Part shown: piece after piece, positions 1 to 13,919 of the stretch
How positions within the stretch are numbered: the first letter of the stretch is position 1
Layout of the letters: every line of letters starts with the position of its first letter
Source: Micropterix aruncella
Taxonomy: Eukaryota > Arthropoda > Insecta > Lepidoptera > Micropterigidae
NCBI GenBank assembly: GCA_944548615.1
Contig: OX155980.1
Coordinates: forward strand, 64,126,874 to 64,190,873
Direction of reading: 5' to 3'
Length of the DNA stretch: 64,000 bases
Translations under genes and position numbers: made by a program
The notes under the pieces: generated by a model
Databases searched by the model: none
Told to the model about the DNA's origin: nothing
What the model saw: only the letters and a program-made list of their open reading frames with translations

Positions 1-32
<32 letters not shown>
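1..32. repeat. TA microsatellite (left edge)
   Basis: Uninterrupted TA dinucleotides run from the window edge to the left arm of the adjoining MITE. Its true length cannot be seen because it continues off the window. Confidence 0.95.
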
Positions 33-38
<6 letters not shown>

Positions 39-477
39 AATATATAAAATTAGATTCATGAAAAGTTACTTATCTGGGGTCCTGGTGGACCAGAAACATT
101 TAAACGATAGTTAATGTCCTCTTTAAATACTTAGGGCAGCGGCACCTGTTTCCGCAATTGATAACTTATGATGTTCTTAGTTATTGCAGCCGAATTACTG
201 TATGCCCTTGGATGTAATAAGTATAGGAGGATGGTTTCTGTAACAGAAATGGATGTTAGTAACTTATTTTAGAAGAAATTATATGACTGAGAATATTTCG
301 ACACTAGTCGTATTCATCTCTATGACATTTCTCTATGAGAAATGTCAAACAGGGTCGGAAACAGGTGCCGCTGCCCTAAGTATTTAAAGAGGACATTAAC
401 TATCGTTTAAATGTTTCTGGTCCACCAGGACCCCAGATAAGTAACTTTTCATGAATCTAATTTTATATATTATTGAA
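33..477. mobile_element. MITE with perfect 122-bp terminal inverted repeats
   Basis: Positions 33-154 and 356-477 are exact reverse complements over 122 bp by eye; they diverge at the next base inside. The 201-bp interior (155-355) has no ORF. The arms begin TTCAATAATATA. A TA tract lies on the left and an A-rich stretch followed by a longer TA tract on the right, so no target-site duplication can be identified. The size and lack of coding fit a non-autonomous DNA transposon; the superfamily is not assigned. The perfect arms suggest recent insertion or arm-to-arm conversion. Confidence 0.85.
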
Positions 478-510
478 AATAATTTAAAAAAATTTACACC
501 CTTAAAATAT

Positions 511-2637
<2,127 letters not shown>

Positions 2638-2960
2638 TCATCATCATCATCAGCCGGTATACGTCCACTGTTAGACATAGGTCCCCCACATAGAATGTCA
2701 TGACAAGCGGCTTTGAGCCGCCTCCACCCACCTAATTCCTGCGACCGCGACAATGCCATCAGTCCATCTTATGTAGGGCCGTCTCACGCCGCGTCTGCCG
2801 ATTCGTGGTCGCCATTCGAGAACATTTTCCCATCAACGGTTGTCGGTTCTGCGAGTTCTGTCCCATTTCAAGTTGTTAATTTTACGTGCTACCTCAGTGA
2901 CCTTGGCTCTTCTGTGGATTATACGCCGCAGAGTCAAATAGAGTTGGTCACGTTATAAAC
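2638..2960 (-). mobile_element. RTE-type LINE 3' end, degenerate
   Basis: On the minus strand this ends in a short TGATGA-repeat tail (2638-2651), the usual 3' terminus of the lepidopteran RTE-like family. Upstream of the tail the translated minus strand gives fragments resembling that family's C-terminal region (for example SNGDHESADAA and DGLMALSRSQELGGWRRL), broken by stop codons. Only the last roughly 300 bp survive, so it is a 5'-truncated dead copy. The family call rests on remembered pattern, not on a search. Confidence 0.7.
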
Positions 2961-3129
2961 CTCGGCTGCAATTTGAACATCATCTTAGATTATTTTACAT
3001 TTACATCTTAGGTATTTTCCGGAAGAAACATAAACTGAATAAGACTTTTAGAATGCTACGTATTGTCAAACATATTACATGAAATGGAAAGATAGACACA
3101 TATACAGAGACAAACAAATAAGATTGTTC

Positions 3130-3400
3130 GAAACCTTCGAAATCTCGAAGATATTTTGTATAATCTGGGTTTACAGAGTCAGGAATGGAGATCATTTAAA
3201 CGTAGAAATATCGAGGACAATACATACCCACTAACACGAATACTTTGCTTATTTCATGTCCCATCCAGGCAAAAAACCGGAAGGAAAGGTCAGGGAAGAA
3301 TAAGAGCTTCTTGGCTCCGCAATCTACACAGTTGTTTTCAGAAATCAACCGAATCCTTGATTCGAGCGGCGGCCCATAATATTTGTAATAGACGATATAA
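3130..3400 (+). pseudogene. LINE reverse-transcriptase ORF, C-terminal remnant
   Basis: One plus frame reads RIRASWLRNLHSCFQKSTES followed by LIRAAAHNI. This is the SWLRNL...ELFRAA signature near the C-terminus of a common insect LINE ORF2 family. Upstream sequence in the same frame (NLEDILYNLGLQSQEWRSF) is compatible but weaker. No RT catalytic motifs are present. It sits between two minus-strand LINE fragments, as expected in a nested graveyard. Confidence 0.5.
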
Positions 3401-3584
3401 TTTTATTTTTTTATTTACATAAACATCATTAACCTTATAGACATCCAAAGTCGTTTATTATAATAAACGTATCCTAATAAATATACACATATCCTATTAT
3501 TATCTAATCTTTCTTGTTATTACTAATTACTACTTTTTCAAGAGCTTTTATGCTACATATTTACCTAATTCCTTGATTGCTAAG

Positions 3585-3599
3585 AAATGCCATTACCGT
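3585..3599. repeat. Target-site duplication, left copy (15 bp)
   Basis: AAATGCCATTACCGT is repeated exactly at 4313-4327. The two copies bracket the LINE insertion 3600-4312. Confidence 0.85.
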
Positions 3600-4312
3600 T
3601 ATTTATTTTATTATTATTATTTATTCCGTAGCCGGCGATTGGGGAGGGGGTCGCCCTCGCAGCCAATACGCTGCTGTCGGTGCCGCTGGATCTCGTACTC
3701 CATTCACGATTCGCTTCCATTCTTGACGATTTTTTGCCACGTCTCGAGCATCCCTAGCCGACAATCGTTGATTTTTAAGGTCGCCTTTGATGGTATTTAA
3801 CCAGGTTTTCTTCGGTGCCGATCGCTGAATTCTCCATTCTGTCGGACGGTCTCGCCAAAGAAGTTTACGTGGCAAGCGATTGTCGTTCATTCGGCAAACA
3901 TGGCCGAACCATCGTAGTCGACGTTTTTGTACTTCTTCTTCGATCGTTGTTACTAGATCGCATCTTTCTCTAATGGTCTCGTTTCGAATTCGGTCGCGGA
4001 GTGAGACACCGAGAATCTGCCTCAAGCATCGCATTTGGAAGACTTCGAACTTTTTGAGGTCCGATTGTAGTAACGTCCACGTTTCCGATCCATAAAGAAG
4101 AATGGGAAGAACCAACGTTCGGTATAGTCGTACTTTGGTTTTGATGGTAATATTCATTCGCTTCCATATGCACCACTTGAGCGAGGCGAATGTTGCTGTT
4201 GCCTGACCGATCCGGCTATGGACATCGGCCGTCGAAGCCACTTTCTTTTCCGTAACCAACGATCCTAAATACTTGAATTGTGGGACCTGTTCGATTTGGG
4301 TTCCATCGAGGT
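3600..4312 (-). mobile_element. 5'-truncated LINE insertion with TSD (copy 1)
   Basis: Minus-strand LINE whose 3' tail is an AAT-rich repeat (plus strand TTATTATTATT, 3606-3625) and whose body encodes the C-terminal part of an endonuclease-reverse transcriptase. Exact 15-bp direct repeats flank it (3585-3599 and 4313-4327), marking a complete target-primed insertion truncated at its 5' end. A second copy of the same 3' end lies at 40965-41471 with few substitutions, so the family was recently active in this genome. Confidence 0.85.
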
Positions 4313-4463
4313 AAATGCCATTACCGTACATTCTAGCTGTGCTAAATTCGCTGTCCAAGTAATAAAATAGCTCAGCAGAACATAGTGCATTTAGGGTACG
4401 AAGCATCTGCGCCGTGAAGCAGTGTTGAACGATGCTAGTTTTAGCTTGCGGTAATGCGAACAA
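3621..4463 (-). pseudogene. Chimeric ORF: flanking DNA fused to LINE RT C-terminus
   Basis: A 280-codon open frame. From about residue 51 it matches the C-terminal region of LINE reverse transcriptases: FKYLGSLVTE, then TLVLPILLYGSETWTL, MRCLRQILGVSLRDRIRNE, and RRLRWFGHVCRMNDNRLPRK. Residues 1-45 are encoded by DNA outside the insertion, and residues 46-50 (YGNGI) are the target-site duplication. The long frame is therefore an accident of insertion, not a gene. The catalytic RT core (FADD box) is absent because the copy is 5' truncated, so no function is expected. Confidence 0.8.
4313..4327. repeat. Target-site duplication, right copy (15 bp)
   Basis: Exact repeat of 3585-3599 at the 5' end of the minus-strand LINE. 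Confidence 0.85.
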
Positions 4464-4499
4464 TACGTGCTACTAGCACGGCAGTAATTGGCGGGTATA

Positions 4500-5080
4500 A
4501 ACAGACCGATTCTTCTAAGGATGATCGGATTATCAAAGAACCCTCAAAACAGTTTATATGTGGTATATTGGAAGTCAATCTGTTATTAAGCTTAGTTAGT
4601 TGTACCAAACCATCCCTAGAATAAATGTCGTATGATACATGTAAGGATAATAACCATACTGTTTAAAGTACACGAATCCCATAAAGCGATTCTGTACACT
4701 CTTCAGTCCGGATATGTAACTATTTTTATAAGCACTCTATATTGCCGAGTTGACGTTGCTCCGTATTAGGCAGTTGAATAGGAGGCACATGACAAATGTG
4801 TCGATAAACTGTCTCATGTTCCTCATTACAAAACCTAGCAATTTGTATAAATTATCAACTGGATTGTAGATGTGATGTCTGCATGTTAACCGTGAGTCAA
4901 AGATCACTCCTAGGTCCTTTGTTTGATTCACTTGCGATAATGGCTTTCCATCAATGGCATAACTATATACACACGGGGAGTCACCCCGCGAGTACTTCAT
5001 GATTGAACTTTCTCCGTATTGAAGTATAGCATGTGGTTTATGCTCCATAGGTACACCTGTCATCCTGCAGTAATGCAAAG
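4500..5080 (-). pseudogene. Jockey-like RT C-terminal remnant
   Basis: The minus strand encodes YSYAIDGKPLSQVNQTKDLG, then VIFDSRLTCRHHI and NLYKLLGFVMRNMRQF. This is the motif series (DLGV.FD..L....HI, .LGF..RN...F) of Jockey-clade reverse transcriptases just after the RT core. Downstream, another frame continues SGLKSVQNRFMGFVYFK and YYPYMY before stop codons. The part up to 4737 lies in a 140-aa open frame (4737-5159), whose first 40-odd residues I do not recognise. A frameshift and stops show the copy is dead. Confidence 0.7.
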
Positions 5081-5159
5081 TTATGTCAGCTAACGTTCGG
5101 TTGCGGAGATGGCACCATAAGAAGAAGACGATCGTAGCTATAATAAAATTGCGGGTCAT

Positions 5160-7724
5160 TGTAATGTAGCCGTGGGCCTAGCAATAGACACTTATCAGTA
5201 GTGCCTAACGAACGCAGCAATGTCATCTAGACGGATAAGATGGTCGTTTGGGTTGATGACCGATAGAATGTCGACCGCTGCGATAAATGCAGGACGCCCG
5301 TAGCGACTTTCGATCTTCACAATTCTTTACTCCCGCCTGCGACTCTTCGCCACACTCAGGCCCGTCCTTATCAATGGCATATCAGCACTTATCATTCAAT
5401 TGATATCTTTGAGTATTTGATTGAAATGTAATTCAAAAATTCGGGAAAACCAACTACGACAGATCAATTCAAGTGAAATCCAGTAGTAAACTATGAAAAA
5501 AGCATATTTTAAGTCGCAAGCGTCGAGCTAGAATTCGTATCTCATGTAAATTTGATCTTAAGAGTGGAATCTGGCTTAAGGGCCAGTAACAGGCATAAGG
5601 CACTTCCCGTCACGGAGATATTAGCATTCTTACAAATGATTCTGTTATAAATCAAAAATAGATTAAGCACTAAAGACCAAAGGTAGAATGTAAACACATA
5701 TTTATAAATCAATATTCTTTATATAGTGCTAAATCTATGGACGAATTTCAGTAAAAACACTCAAAAATGCTTTCCTGTAAGTAAAATAATAATCGCTTTA
5801 GAGATAAATCCTTCTTCTTAGAGTTTCAGAACAATCTAAACAAATTGAAAAACTTTCAAAGTCTACTGTTTGTTTACTAAAATTCGGTAAAAAGTCAATT
5901 AATTGACTTTTTACGAGGTCCATTTTTTGGGAAATTTTACTGAAGTTATAACACTAATAACTTAAAAGATTTCCATCCCCTTTAAAGGACTCATTAGCTA
6001 ATTTATTTATAAATAAACACTGCGATATGGTATTTAGGAATTCCAAGTTAATAATTATAATCTATTTTGTCCGTTTTTATCAATATTTCTCTGCGTATTT
6101 TTGAAAAGACATAAAATTATTTAATTAAACTTGTTTCCCATAAAACTTTAGACCTAACAAATCTTAGGTATCACATCCAACTAATATCAGCTACAAATTG
6201 GAGTTAAAGTAATTGACAGTTATGTGATGTTTATCTTAACCACTGAAGCTTGTTTCGGAAATATGGTGGGAATTGAGGCACTCGTATTCATGTTTTTTTA
6301 TGTTATATTGTTTTGCAACGGATTCTATGAGTTATATTACTAGAAATAATCGCCAAAGGAAATCAGTAACTACCTATTACCAATAAAAAAATATATACAT
6401 ACCAATAAATAGTTTAATCTTATTTCAGCTATTAGTTGCCTCCGTCTGTCCAGGTAGTAGTTGCCGACTATCAAAATGTCGACATCCATGATTTTCTGGC
6501 CATTGAACAAATGAAGCAGAAAACAGAAAAAGGCGGAAAAACGATAGGGGAAATTATAGCATTGATCAAAAATAAGTATATCGATTAACAACATGCATGT
6601 TTATAAATTAGGGAATCTCAAGTTTATGATATGCCTTTTGCACAATAATCGAATCTTACTAGTAAATTATATCCCTGTCAAGTTAAAAAAAGTTCTAATT
6701 TATTATAAACGTGAATTCACTCCCATAAAAGATGATCCCACTTTCTTATTCCAAACTTAGGAAATGAAAGCTTAATTCTATTTCTTTTGCATTTAGGTTG
6801 TGCCGATTACTTAATTTTGTGACCTGGGTTAAGTTTTTGGGGACATATATTATAGTTTTATAAATAAATAGAGAAGCCACAATGAGGATATTATTGATCT
6901 TATTTTTTTAATAGTTCACGCAGTGTGTTCCTAGATCCTAGACCATATGTTGACCATTAGCCATAATGTACAGCACAAAGACAAATACTTCGCCAGCAGC
7001 CCTTCCCCATAGCAGTATATCATAAGACATAATAGTATGTAAATAGCTGAGGTGACCAGTTGCGCCGTTTCCACATAAGTCATCTGGCTATGATATATGC
7101 GGATTGCAGCTTATAGGCTATGGGTATACCAAAAAAAGATAGTTTCATCCACAAATTCGAGTTTATCTCTTCTTAACATCAAATTTGTGTCAAATTGTTT
7201 AATATTGCGGCCTAGGCCGCATGCTCGCACATCATTTACCTTAGCTCGTCATCTGAACGCTATGCAAGCGGTAGACCCGCACTTCGATTTATCTATGCGA
7301 TTAATATACTCGGTAATTGTATAAAGTTCGTTCATTCAAGTTATTGTATAAGGTTCCAATAAATCTTTTAAAACATATTCTCACTTCTCTGTAAGATTCT
7401 GCTAAGAAGTGGAAATATAGAAATAAGTAAGTATACAATCTAATTGCAGCTGACGCGAAAATTCCCCGTAGATGATTAAGTTAAATATTTGACGGGGTAG
7501 GTCCGCAGTACCCCACTGGCCTGCCAATTACCCCGATTTCAGTGTCAACTAAATATTGGACAAGTCCCTCGGCAGGCTGCACTCAATGGGATTGTCAACC
7601 CTTGAAAGCCAGTGTCAAGAACCGACTGGCGCGGCGATATCTTTTACGTGTAGATAATTACTATTAGGCTAATTAACTGGAGATCCGCTACCAGCGCTGG
7701 GTCATTTTGTAAACGACTGCCCAC
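5160..7724. other. AT-rich region, no gene seen
   Basis: No ORF with recognisable content. A perfect 28-bp palindrome lies at 5887-5914 (arms GTAAAAAGTCAATT with no loop). The sequence around 7500-7690 is moderately GC-richer but not recognised. Confidence 0.5.
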
Positions 7725-7880
7725 AAAAGAGGAGTGTAATGTGTTTAGGGTTCATTGATGTATGTTTTACGTTTCTTTAACTTCTATATGATTGAACCGA
7801 TTTAGAAGTGGGTGGTAATGTGAGATTCGCTATGTCATCCTCAGTGCTATAGAGTATGTGCGAGGATCCCTTGCTATAAT
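7725..7880 (+). repeat. Dispersed repeat, related to 37165-37310
   Basis: Shares the segments GGAGTGTAATGT, ACTTCTATATG and TTGAACCGATTTAGAAGTG, in the same order and spacing, with 37160-37280. This resembles an abundant lepidopteran interspersed repeat containing an AACCGATTT motif. It is non-coding. Confidence 0.65.
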
Positions 7881-8116
7881 ATAAGGAGAACATACTTCGA
7901 TATAATTCGCCGTGGATTGCGTTATTGCTTCGCGTGATTGCTTCGTAGCCGCTAGGAGTGAAATCTATAGGGCCAGTAACGAATACAAGTTTTTGGAATA
8001 ATTAATTAACAAAATAGATTTTTCATTTTTATTTTATTTTCATTTATTTTTACATATACCTACATTCAAATGCATGAGCACAGCAGAAAATGAAATGACA
8101 ATTTAGACAATACCGT

Positions 8117-8140
8117 TGTATGCGTTACATAACGCATACA
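8117..8140. repeat. Short perfect hairpin
   Basis: Arms GTATGCGTTA and TAACGCATAC flank a short CA-containing loop. No flanking element is evident. Confidence 0.6.
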
Positions 8141-8439
8141 TTAAACGCAAATGAGTATCTTTTAATTGTGCTAAGCAAAGAGCAGCCGAGCCCGCCTTGT
8201 AATTGAACTGAAAGAATAAATTAATATAGTGGTATTGGAGATATTAGTCATAAATGCGACTGCATTTAGGGGTTAAGTCGCCTGGCCAACTCTTCGCTCG
8301 TTATTCGAAGCAAAAAAAGAATGATATGCTCACCTAATTGGATAGGGGTAGCTTGAACTGTGTGTTTCTTTTAGCAAAGTCCTCAAGTGCTGATTATTGT
8401 ATCAATATGCCTGCTTAATATAAGAATATGCATTGATTA

Positions 8440-8990
8440 TTAGCAGCTAATGGGATCTAATGGGCCTTGCTGAGTTGGCCACGTAGACCCATTTGTTCAG
8501 GGCTGGTCACACTCTCGGTTTAACACCCATCCGGCGGCCTCCACGCATGAAGTGCGAGCCCGGGTAGAACTCTGGCCTTGGGCTAGTTTCCCCTAGGAGT
8601 CAATCTTCTGGCGCTCCTGGACGGTTTGCGCACCGTGCGGCGTAAGCCAATCGGTTGTGCATTCTGACTAACAGTCGGGGGAGTCTACTGTTTCCTATAT
8701 AGAGGGAGTGGTTGCTGACCTTACGGCGATTGCTCTTGAAACGACCATCGGCTACCCGATCCCGGGTGAACAGCCGGGCAAAGGACGCCGTGGTCCGCGA
8801 TAGATTCGGTTTACACCGTTTCACCGTTTCGTAGGGTAGATGACCGCGCAAGCGACCTCGAACTCATAACCAGTCGAGAGACCGGAGTAATCTGATCGCG
8901 ATTGGAAGTAAGGGCGTGAGTGTAAGCCCGCTGGGTAACAAACCTGGTTATCTCGCGGTTAAGGCGTTAGCCACTGACCTCAAGTAAAAT
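8440..8990. repeat. GC-rich degenerate dispersed repeat
   Basis: Its GC content is clearly higher than the surroundings. Part of it (8745-8965) matches 35765-35955 in order: GGCTACCCGAT, TGGTCCGC, TAGATTCG-like, GCGCAAGCGA, AACT. It also shares the ending TCGCGGTTAAGGCGTTAG-like with the second copy. The 83-codon minus ORF here has no recognised content. Class unknown; possibly a retrotransposon untranslated region. Confidence 0.5.
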
Positions 8991-11900
8991 GAGCATATAA
9001 TTGCCATTGTGAAAACAGCCAATTTCACGACATATCTTATTAGAAAAGTCTTTCAGATACTAACCGCCTGAGCTCTTTGTACTAGTCTACGAGGGCTTTG
9101 GATAACGACTAACCTAACCAACAAAAAAGCTATAATTACAAATGTTTCAACTATGAATGTTGTACGAATAGTTAGGTGAAGGGCCAAAATTTTCATGCAT
9201 GTCTTTATGCAATCTTATAAGCAATTAGCCAAAATGGCTTTATTAATTTTAGATTACGATTTTCAATTTGAATTCAATAAATTGATAAACCCTTTCTTTC
9301 AGATTCATTAGATAATGTTAGTTAGTTAAAATAATTAAATTTCGCTGAATTTTATTAAAAAACTGATAATAAAATGAAAAATATGGAATTTATTCAAAAC
9401 ATTCTTCGACTTATCGATTTTGAGTTTTTTTTAAAGGGGTGAGGATATGTCAGGTGGAGATAATTTTAAAATTTTTCGCTAACATTTTTATTTACTTAAG
9501 TTTTTTAAAATAATTTAAATTGAATTATTAAAGTTTTTTTATGACTGTATAAAAAAAACTTAAATAATTCGTAATATTGCCGCAAATTTGAAACTATTAA
9601 GTGATGTTGTTTCGGGTGTACATGGTGCAGCCCCTTTAGTAATAATATTCTACAATGCAGCTGAACTTCCAATAAGACAACACCTTTGATCTATTGGTAA
9701 TACCTACCGCTGCTGTCAACCGTCTAGTTAGGGATGGTCCTTTCCAGCGGGGATTAGGTATAGATATTATTTGTAAACTGGTTCAATCGCTTAAAAAGCT
9801 CGCCTTATTTGACACGCGAAAATTAAAATGCTCAAAATGCGAAAACAAAAGACTCCACAACGCACAAAAAACCCCGATTTACCGTCCCGCTCATCGCTCC
9901 CCACCTTACGCCCTAAGTGAGAACGTTTTTTAGCACACTTGTAGTTGCTAAAAAGTTTATGTTTTTATGTGTAGGTCTTTTTGCTTATAAATCGAGAATA
10001 AAGAAACTACAATCCAAAATCGACCCCTGCATTCTTCATATGTCTTCTTATTTTTCTTGTTGTACCACATTTGTTACCGAACATTGGCTGTCTATAACTT
10101 TGTTAGTTGGAACTCGAAACAAGGATACAGTAAATTTTTGAAGCTATTTTCAGAAAGATTCCGCAAGTTCTTGATCTTTGACATGAACCCTTTTTCTCTG
10201 TTGCCAATGCTCACATCCCAATCAATTATTTTACGTGGATACAGAGCCCAAAATTCTTTTTTTTATATATTACCGGTTAATTATTTCATTCTTTTATTAT
10301 ATTATTTTTAATTGTAAATGCAATCTCCTAAATATGGGTCATAAGAATATACTTGAGTTTTGCGTAAAACATTTAAAATTAATTAAATTGTCCATCTAAA
10401 AGGAAAAAATAAATATTTCCCTAAGGTCATGCCACCATCCCTTTTTTTAAGCGTGTCTGTATCGTTAGAACATGTAAAAAAAACAAATATATATCTTTAC
10501 TAGAACAAGATATTCAGTGAACCGGAAACATCAACATTAATTTCTAAATTATAAATATAACTTAAAAATTAAACAATAAACAAAACTAAGACCCATACAA
10601 TGTTTTATCACAATTAGAAACTAATAAAAACTTGGAAAAACGCAAATTTTATACCAAATTTAACTGTTTATATTTCTTATTTTACCACCACATTTATTAA
10701 CGACTTCTTGGTTGCCTAAATGGACACTGCTGATTCCTGTTCTGTTCTATAACAAGCAGTATAAGTTGCTTTTCGTCTTTATCCGTGATGAGTAACTTAT
10801 TATAATTTTCAAATTTAACGCCCCTTCCGCTTTATCGTTTACGACTCGGTCTATGCCTTGAAAGTAATCAAAATTGTCGACCCAATTCTCCTGACATAAC
10901 ACCGCGAATGTCTATTGTATGTTGAGAAGATGTGAGAAGATGAGTGCTTGCGATGTTCTCTTTAATGTAATTTCTCCCAAAAGTATTTGATTAGTTAAAA
11001 TTGAATGGTTGCCTCTAACAAAAGAGACCAAGATTCAAATTTTATTCTCTCCATAATCGCTTCTAGTTCATTACAACTTAATTTGTCGGAAAAAAACGGT
11101 AAAACCTACGAGTCCACCAGACAAGTACCACGAGTAATATTCTAAGACCATTCTTGTAGAATTTTCAATTTCCGGTTATAATATACAGGTACATTGACAA
11201 TTATTTGAGTAACAAATATTATATAAATTTATAAATCTGGAAAAGGAAGACAGGTTAGTTATGTTATAAAATATACCTGTAATATGTATATTATGTATAT
11301 AAATACTTATTTGTATATATATATATATATATATATGTATTATGTATGTACATTATAGTATGTATTATTTATCTACTTCGCCATCACAATTTCACGCAAC
11401 ACAATTTCAGTACTAATTGGCATATTTCAATATTCATAAACTTTAAACCGTAATGCTTTATGTTTTCCACATTATTTATTTTATTATATAAACATAAATA
11501 GACAATTTTTATGTAATTTATTTAAAAATCAATTTCATTTCTGAATGACGTGAGTCAATTTTTTTTTGTTTGTTAGTACTTCTTAAGTATTGAGTAATTT
11601 TGATAGTTTTCGATCAATACCAGTATAATAAAATTCGATCAATATATAAGTCTCACAATATATATGAATTTCGATCAATATAATATATTTGTATTGTATA
11701 TCTGTGTAACAATATGTATATTATGCAGTTTCTTGTTGACTAGTCAAATTGTTTTTTTAACATTATCAAATATTATTTTTAAAAAAATATTTGAAGTAAA
11801 TATTTACATGAGACGTGGCTCACGTTATTTATAATTGAATATGTAATTATAGAAAATTGATATTTTATATTTATTTAATAAAATTAATAATGTGAACACC

Positions 11901-12224
11901 AGAGAATACTGCAGTTTAAACGTATAGAAATATTGAAAGAAAAGTCAATTCGTAGTGAAATGGCAAGGTATACCTACCTAATATGATGGCCACCATTGTT
12001 AATAAGTAGATACGTAAAGAGTTTAATCATTTTTTCATATATTTTTTTTTTAGTTTACTAGTTTCTGATGAAATTCACTTCTACATCGATAATATAGTTG
12101 TATGTTTCAAGAATCTTGAATATTTTGAATTTTTTAGATGATTATTGTTTACACAGTGGAAGTGTGGATTTGTTACGATAAATGTATTGTAATACTTAGT
12201 GACTCCTCTAGAAAATATGGCCAT
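8991..12224. other. AT-rich intergenic DNA
   Basis: No supportable gene. A short TA microsatellite lies at about 11313-11336. Around 11580-11690 the motif TTCGATCAATA recurs three or four times. Several short ORFs (9694-10311) lack recognisable domains. Confidence 0.5.
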
Positions 12225-12805
12225 TTATTAACCGACTTCAAAAATAAGGAGAAGGTAATCAATTCGGTTATATTTTTTTTTAAATGTTTCATCTCAGAAT
12301 ATTTTTGTTTCTCTCAGATGTTTTATCTCAGAAATTCGTCATTTATGAACCGATTTGGAAAATTCTTTTTTTTAGTTGAAAGGATATTTACTTCTAGATT
12401 GGTCCCATTTTTATCAAAATCATGATAGGAACCATGAGGAACCATTCTGATGATAGGAACCATGAGATATTGAGGGAACTCCTCAAATATTATCATATGA
12501 AGTTGAAAATTTGCATGTTGGATCAGCTCCGATGACAATGCATGTTTAATGGTAAGCATGGCCTGATTCTACACCCAGGGTTGGCTCCTGACGAGTGCAC
12601 TCCTCATCGGTCAACAGCACAGACACGAAATTTTGTATACATTTTCAGTTATGATAGCCCGTTGTAAGTTCTCTCGTTGGAAGCAGGGTTGGCTTCCAAC
12701 GAGAGAACTCCTCAACGGTCAACAGCACAGACACGACATTGTATATACGTTCTCAATTATAATAGCCCGTTCTAAGTTTCACCATGACACGGCTGTTGCA
12801 CTTGT
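12225..12805. repeat. Lepidopteran dispersed repeat with internal duplication
   Basis: Begins with ACCGACTTCAAAAATAAGGA and GGTAATCAATTCGG, the start of a very common lepidopteran repeat. It continues with ATGAGATATTGAGGGAACTC and GTTGGATCAGCTCCGATGAC. Positions about 12590-12665 and 12688-12777 are two diverged tandem copies sharing GGTCAACAGCACAGACACGA and TAATAGCCCGTT-like segments. Non-coding; the short ORFs within it are shadows. Confidence 0.65.
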
Positions 12806-13843
12806 AAAAAAATGAAGTGGGTTTTTATTTGTTAAAATTTAGTATTATTCTCAGACCTCTCGCTAATATATGGCAAATTTAGTACGAGTTTTTTTCAAAT
12901 AGTTTATATATTTAGGTGCTATTTTTGTTGCGGTGAAAATAAAGTCAAATTCGCCCTCCCAAAAAAACTGTTTAATTTCATCCAGTCGAGTTCGCCGAAT
13001 TAATTTGCATTTATTCACCTCGAATTCGCTTAGCGATATTATTCAATTAAAAGTTTCGATCGCCGACTCTGACAAAGCATTAACAGCATTATCGGTGCGA
13101 AACTCCTTGATCTTTTTTAAATTTCTCACAAGACGCCGAACCTCGCCGGTGGTTAATTAAAAAGTTAAGTCAACTTTGCTACAGCGCGCAATCGAACAAA
13201 AAAATGAATCTAACTCTATCCCTCGTCCAAACAAAATGGAGTGAGGAGGTAACTCTTAAGAGGGAGGAGGTAACTCTTAAGCACAAAAAAATATTACCTA
13301 AAATATTAAAATATAAAATTGAATATTATTAGATTACAATATTAACCTACAATATTATTATAACCTATAGTAAAACCAACCAAAATCATGTAAAAGTAAT
13401 TCACAATATTCTTTGGATAACATATAAACAGGTGCAATCTTATATGGCATTTCACCTATCAGTCTATAATTTCTTCATTCGATAACTTCCTTAAAATAGT
13501 GATTAATTCAAAAAGTATATCTAATCCAGCTTGTGCTAATGTTTTCTTTATGTATTATTATTTAATGATACAATGACGTTTATTGTATATAGTTTATTGC
13601 ACTATACATAATAATTCCTAAAGGTACTGTTATTAATAAATAATAAGTGCCTATATAATAAGTACTATATAATAAGAAGGGTGAGTGTATCTTTCGTCAA
13701 ACACAACTTTATTTTTTATTTATTTATCTAAGAATTAATTACTATAAAACATTGATTTGCTTACAAAAATAACAGGAACCGAATGGCAAAACCTTACCCT
13801 TTTGCATATTTGATTATGTCACCCAACTGGGACTAGCCCATTC
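12806..13843. other. AT-rich intergenic DNA before the large transposon
   Basis: No gene recognised. A 20-bp unit GGAGGTAACTCTTAAG-like is repeated twice around 13241-13282. The TA at 13844-13845 abuts the transposon terminus. Confidence 0.5.
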
Positions 13844-13845
13844 TA

Positions 13846-13860
13846 CACTCAGAGAAATTT
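13846..13860 (+). repeat. Left terminal inverted repeat of the CACTA element
   Basis: CACTCAGAGAAATTT matches the reverse complement of the right end (CACTCAGAAAAAAAC) with one mismatch over the first 12 bases, then becomes imperfect. Confidence 0.75.
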
Positions 13861-13919
13861 TTACTAGACAACGCTGCATTTTTACATTGCGAGCGAAAAA
13901 TTGCGAAATTAACCATAGA

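Noticed and set aside
3880..4095. Plus-strand 71-aa ORF, also present at 41239-41454
   Set aside because: It is the antisense shadow of the conserved LINE RT C-terminus; its conservation comes from the repeat, not from selection on this frame.
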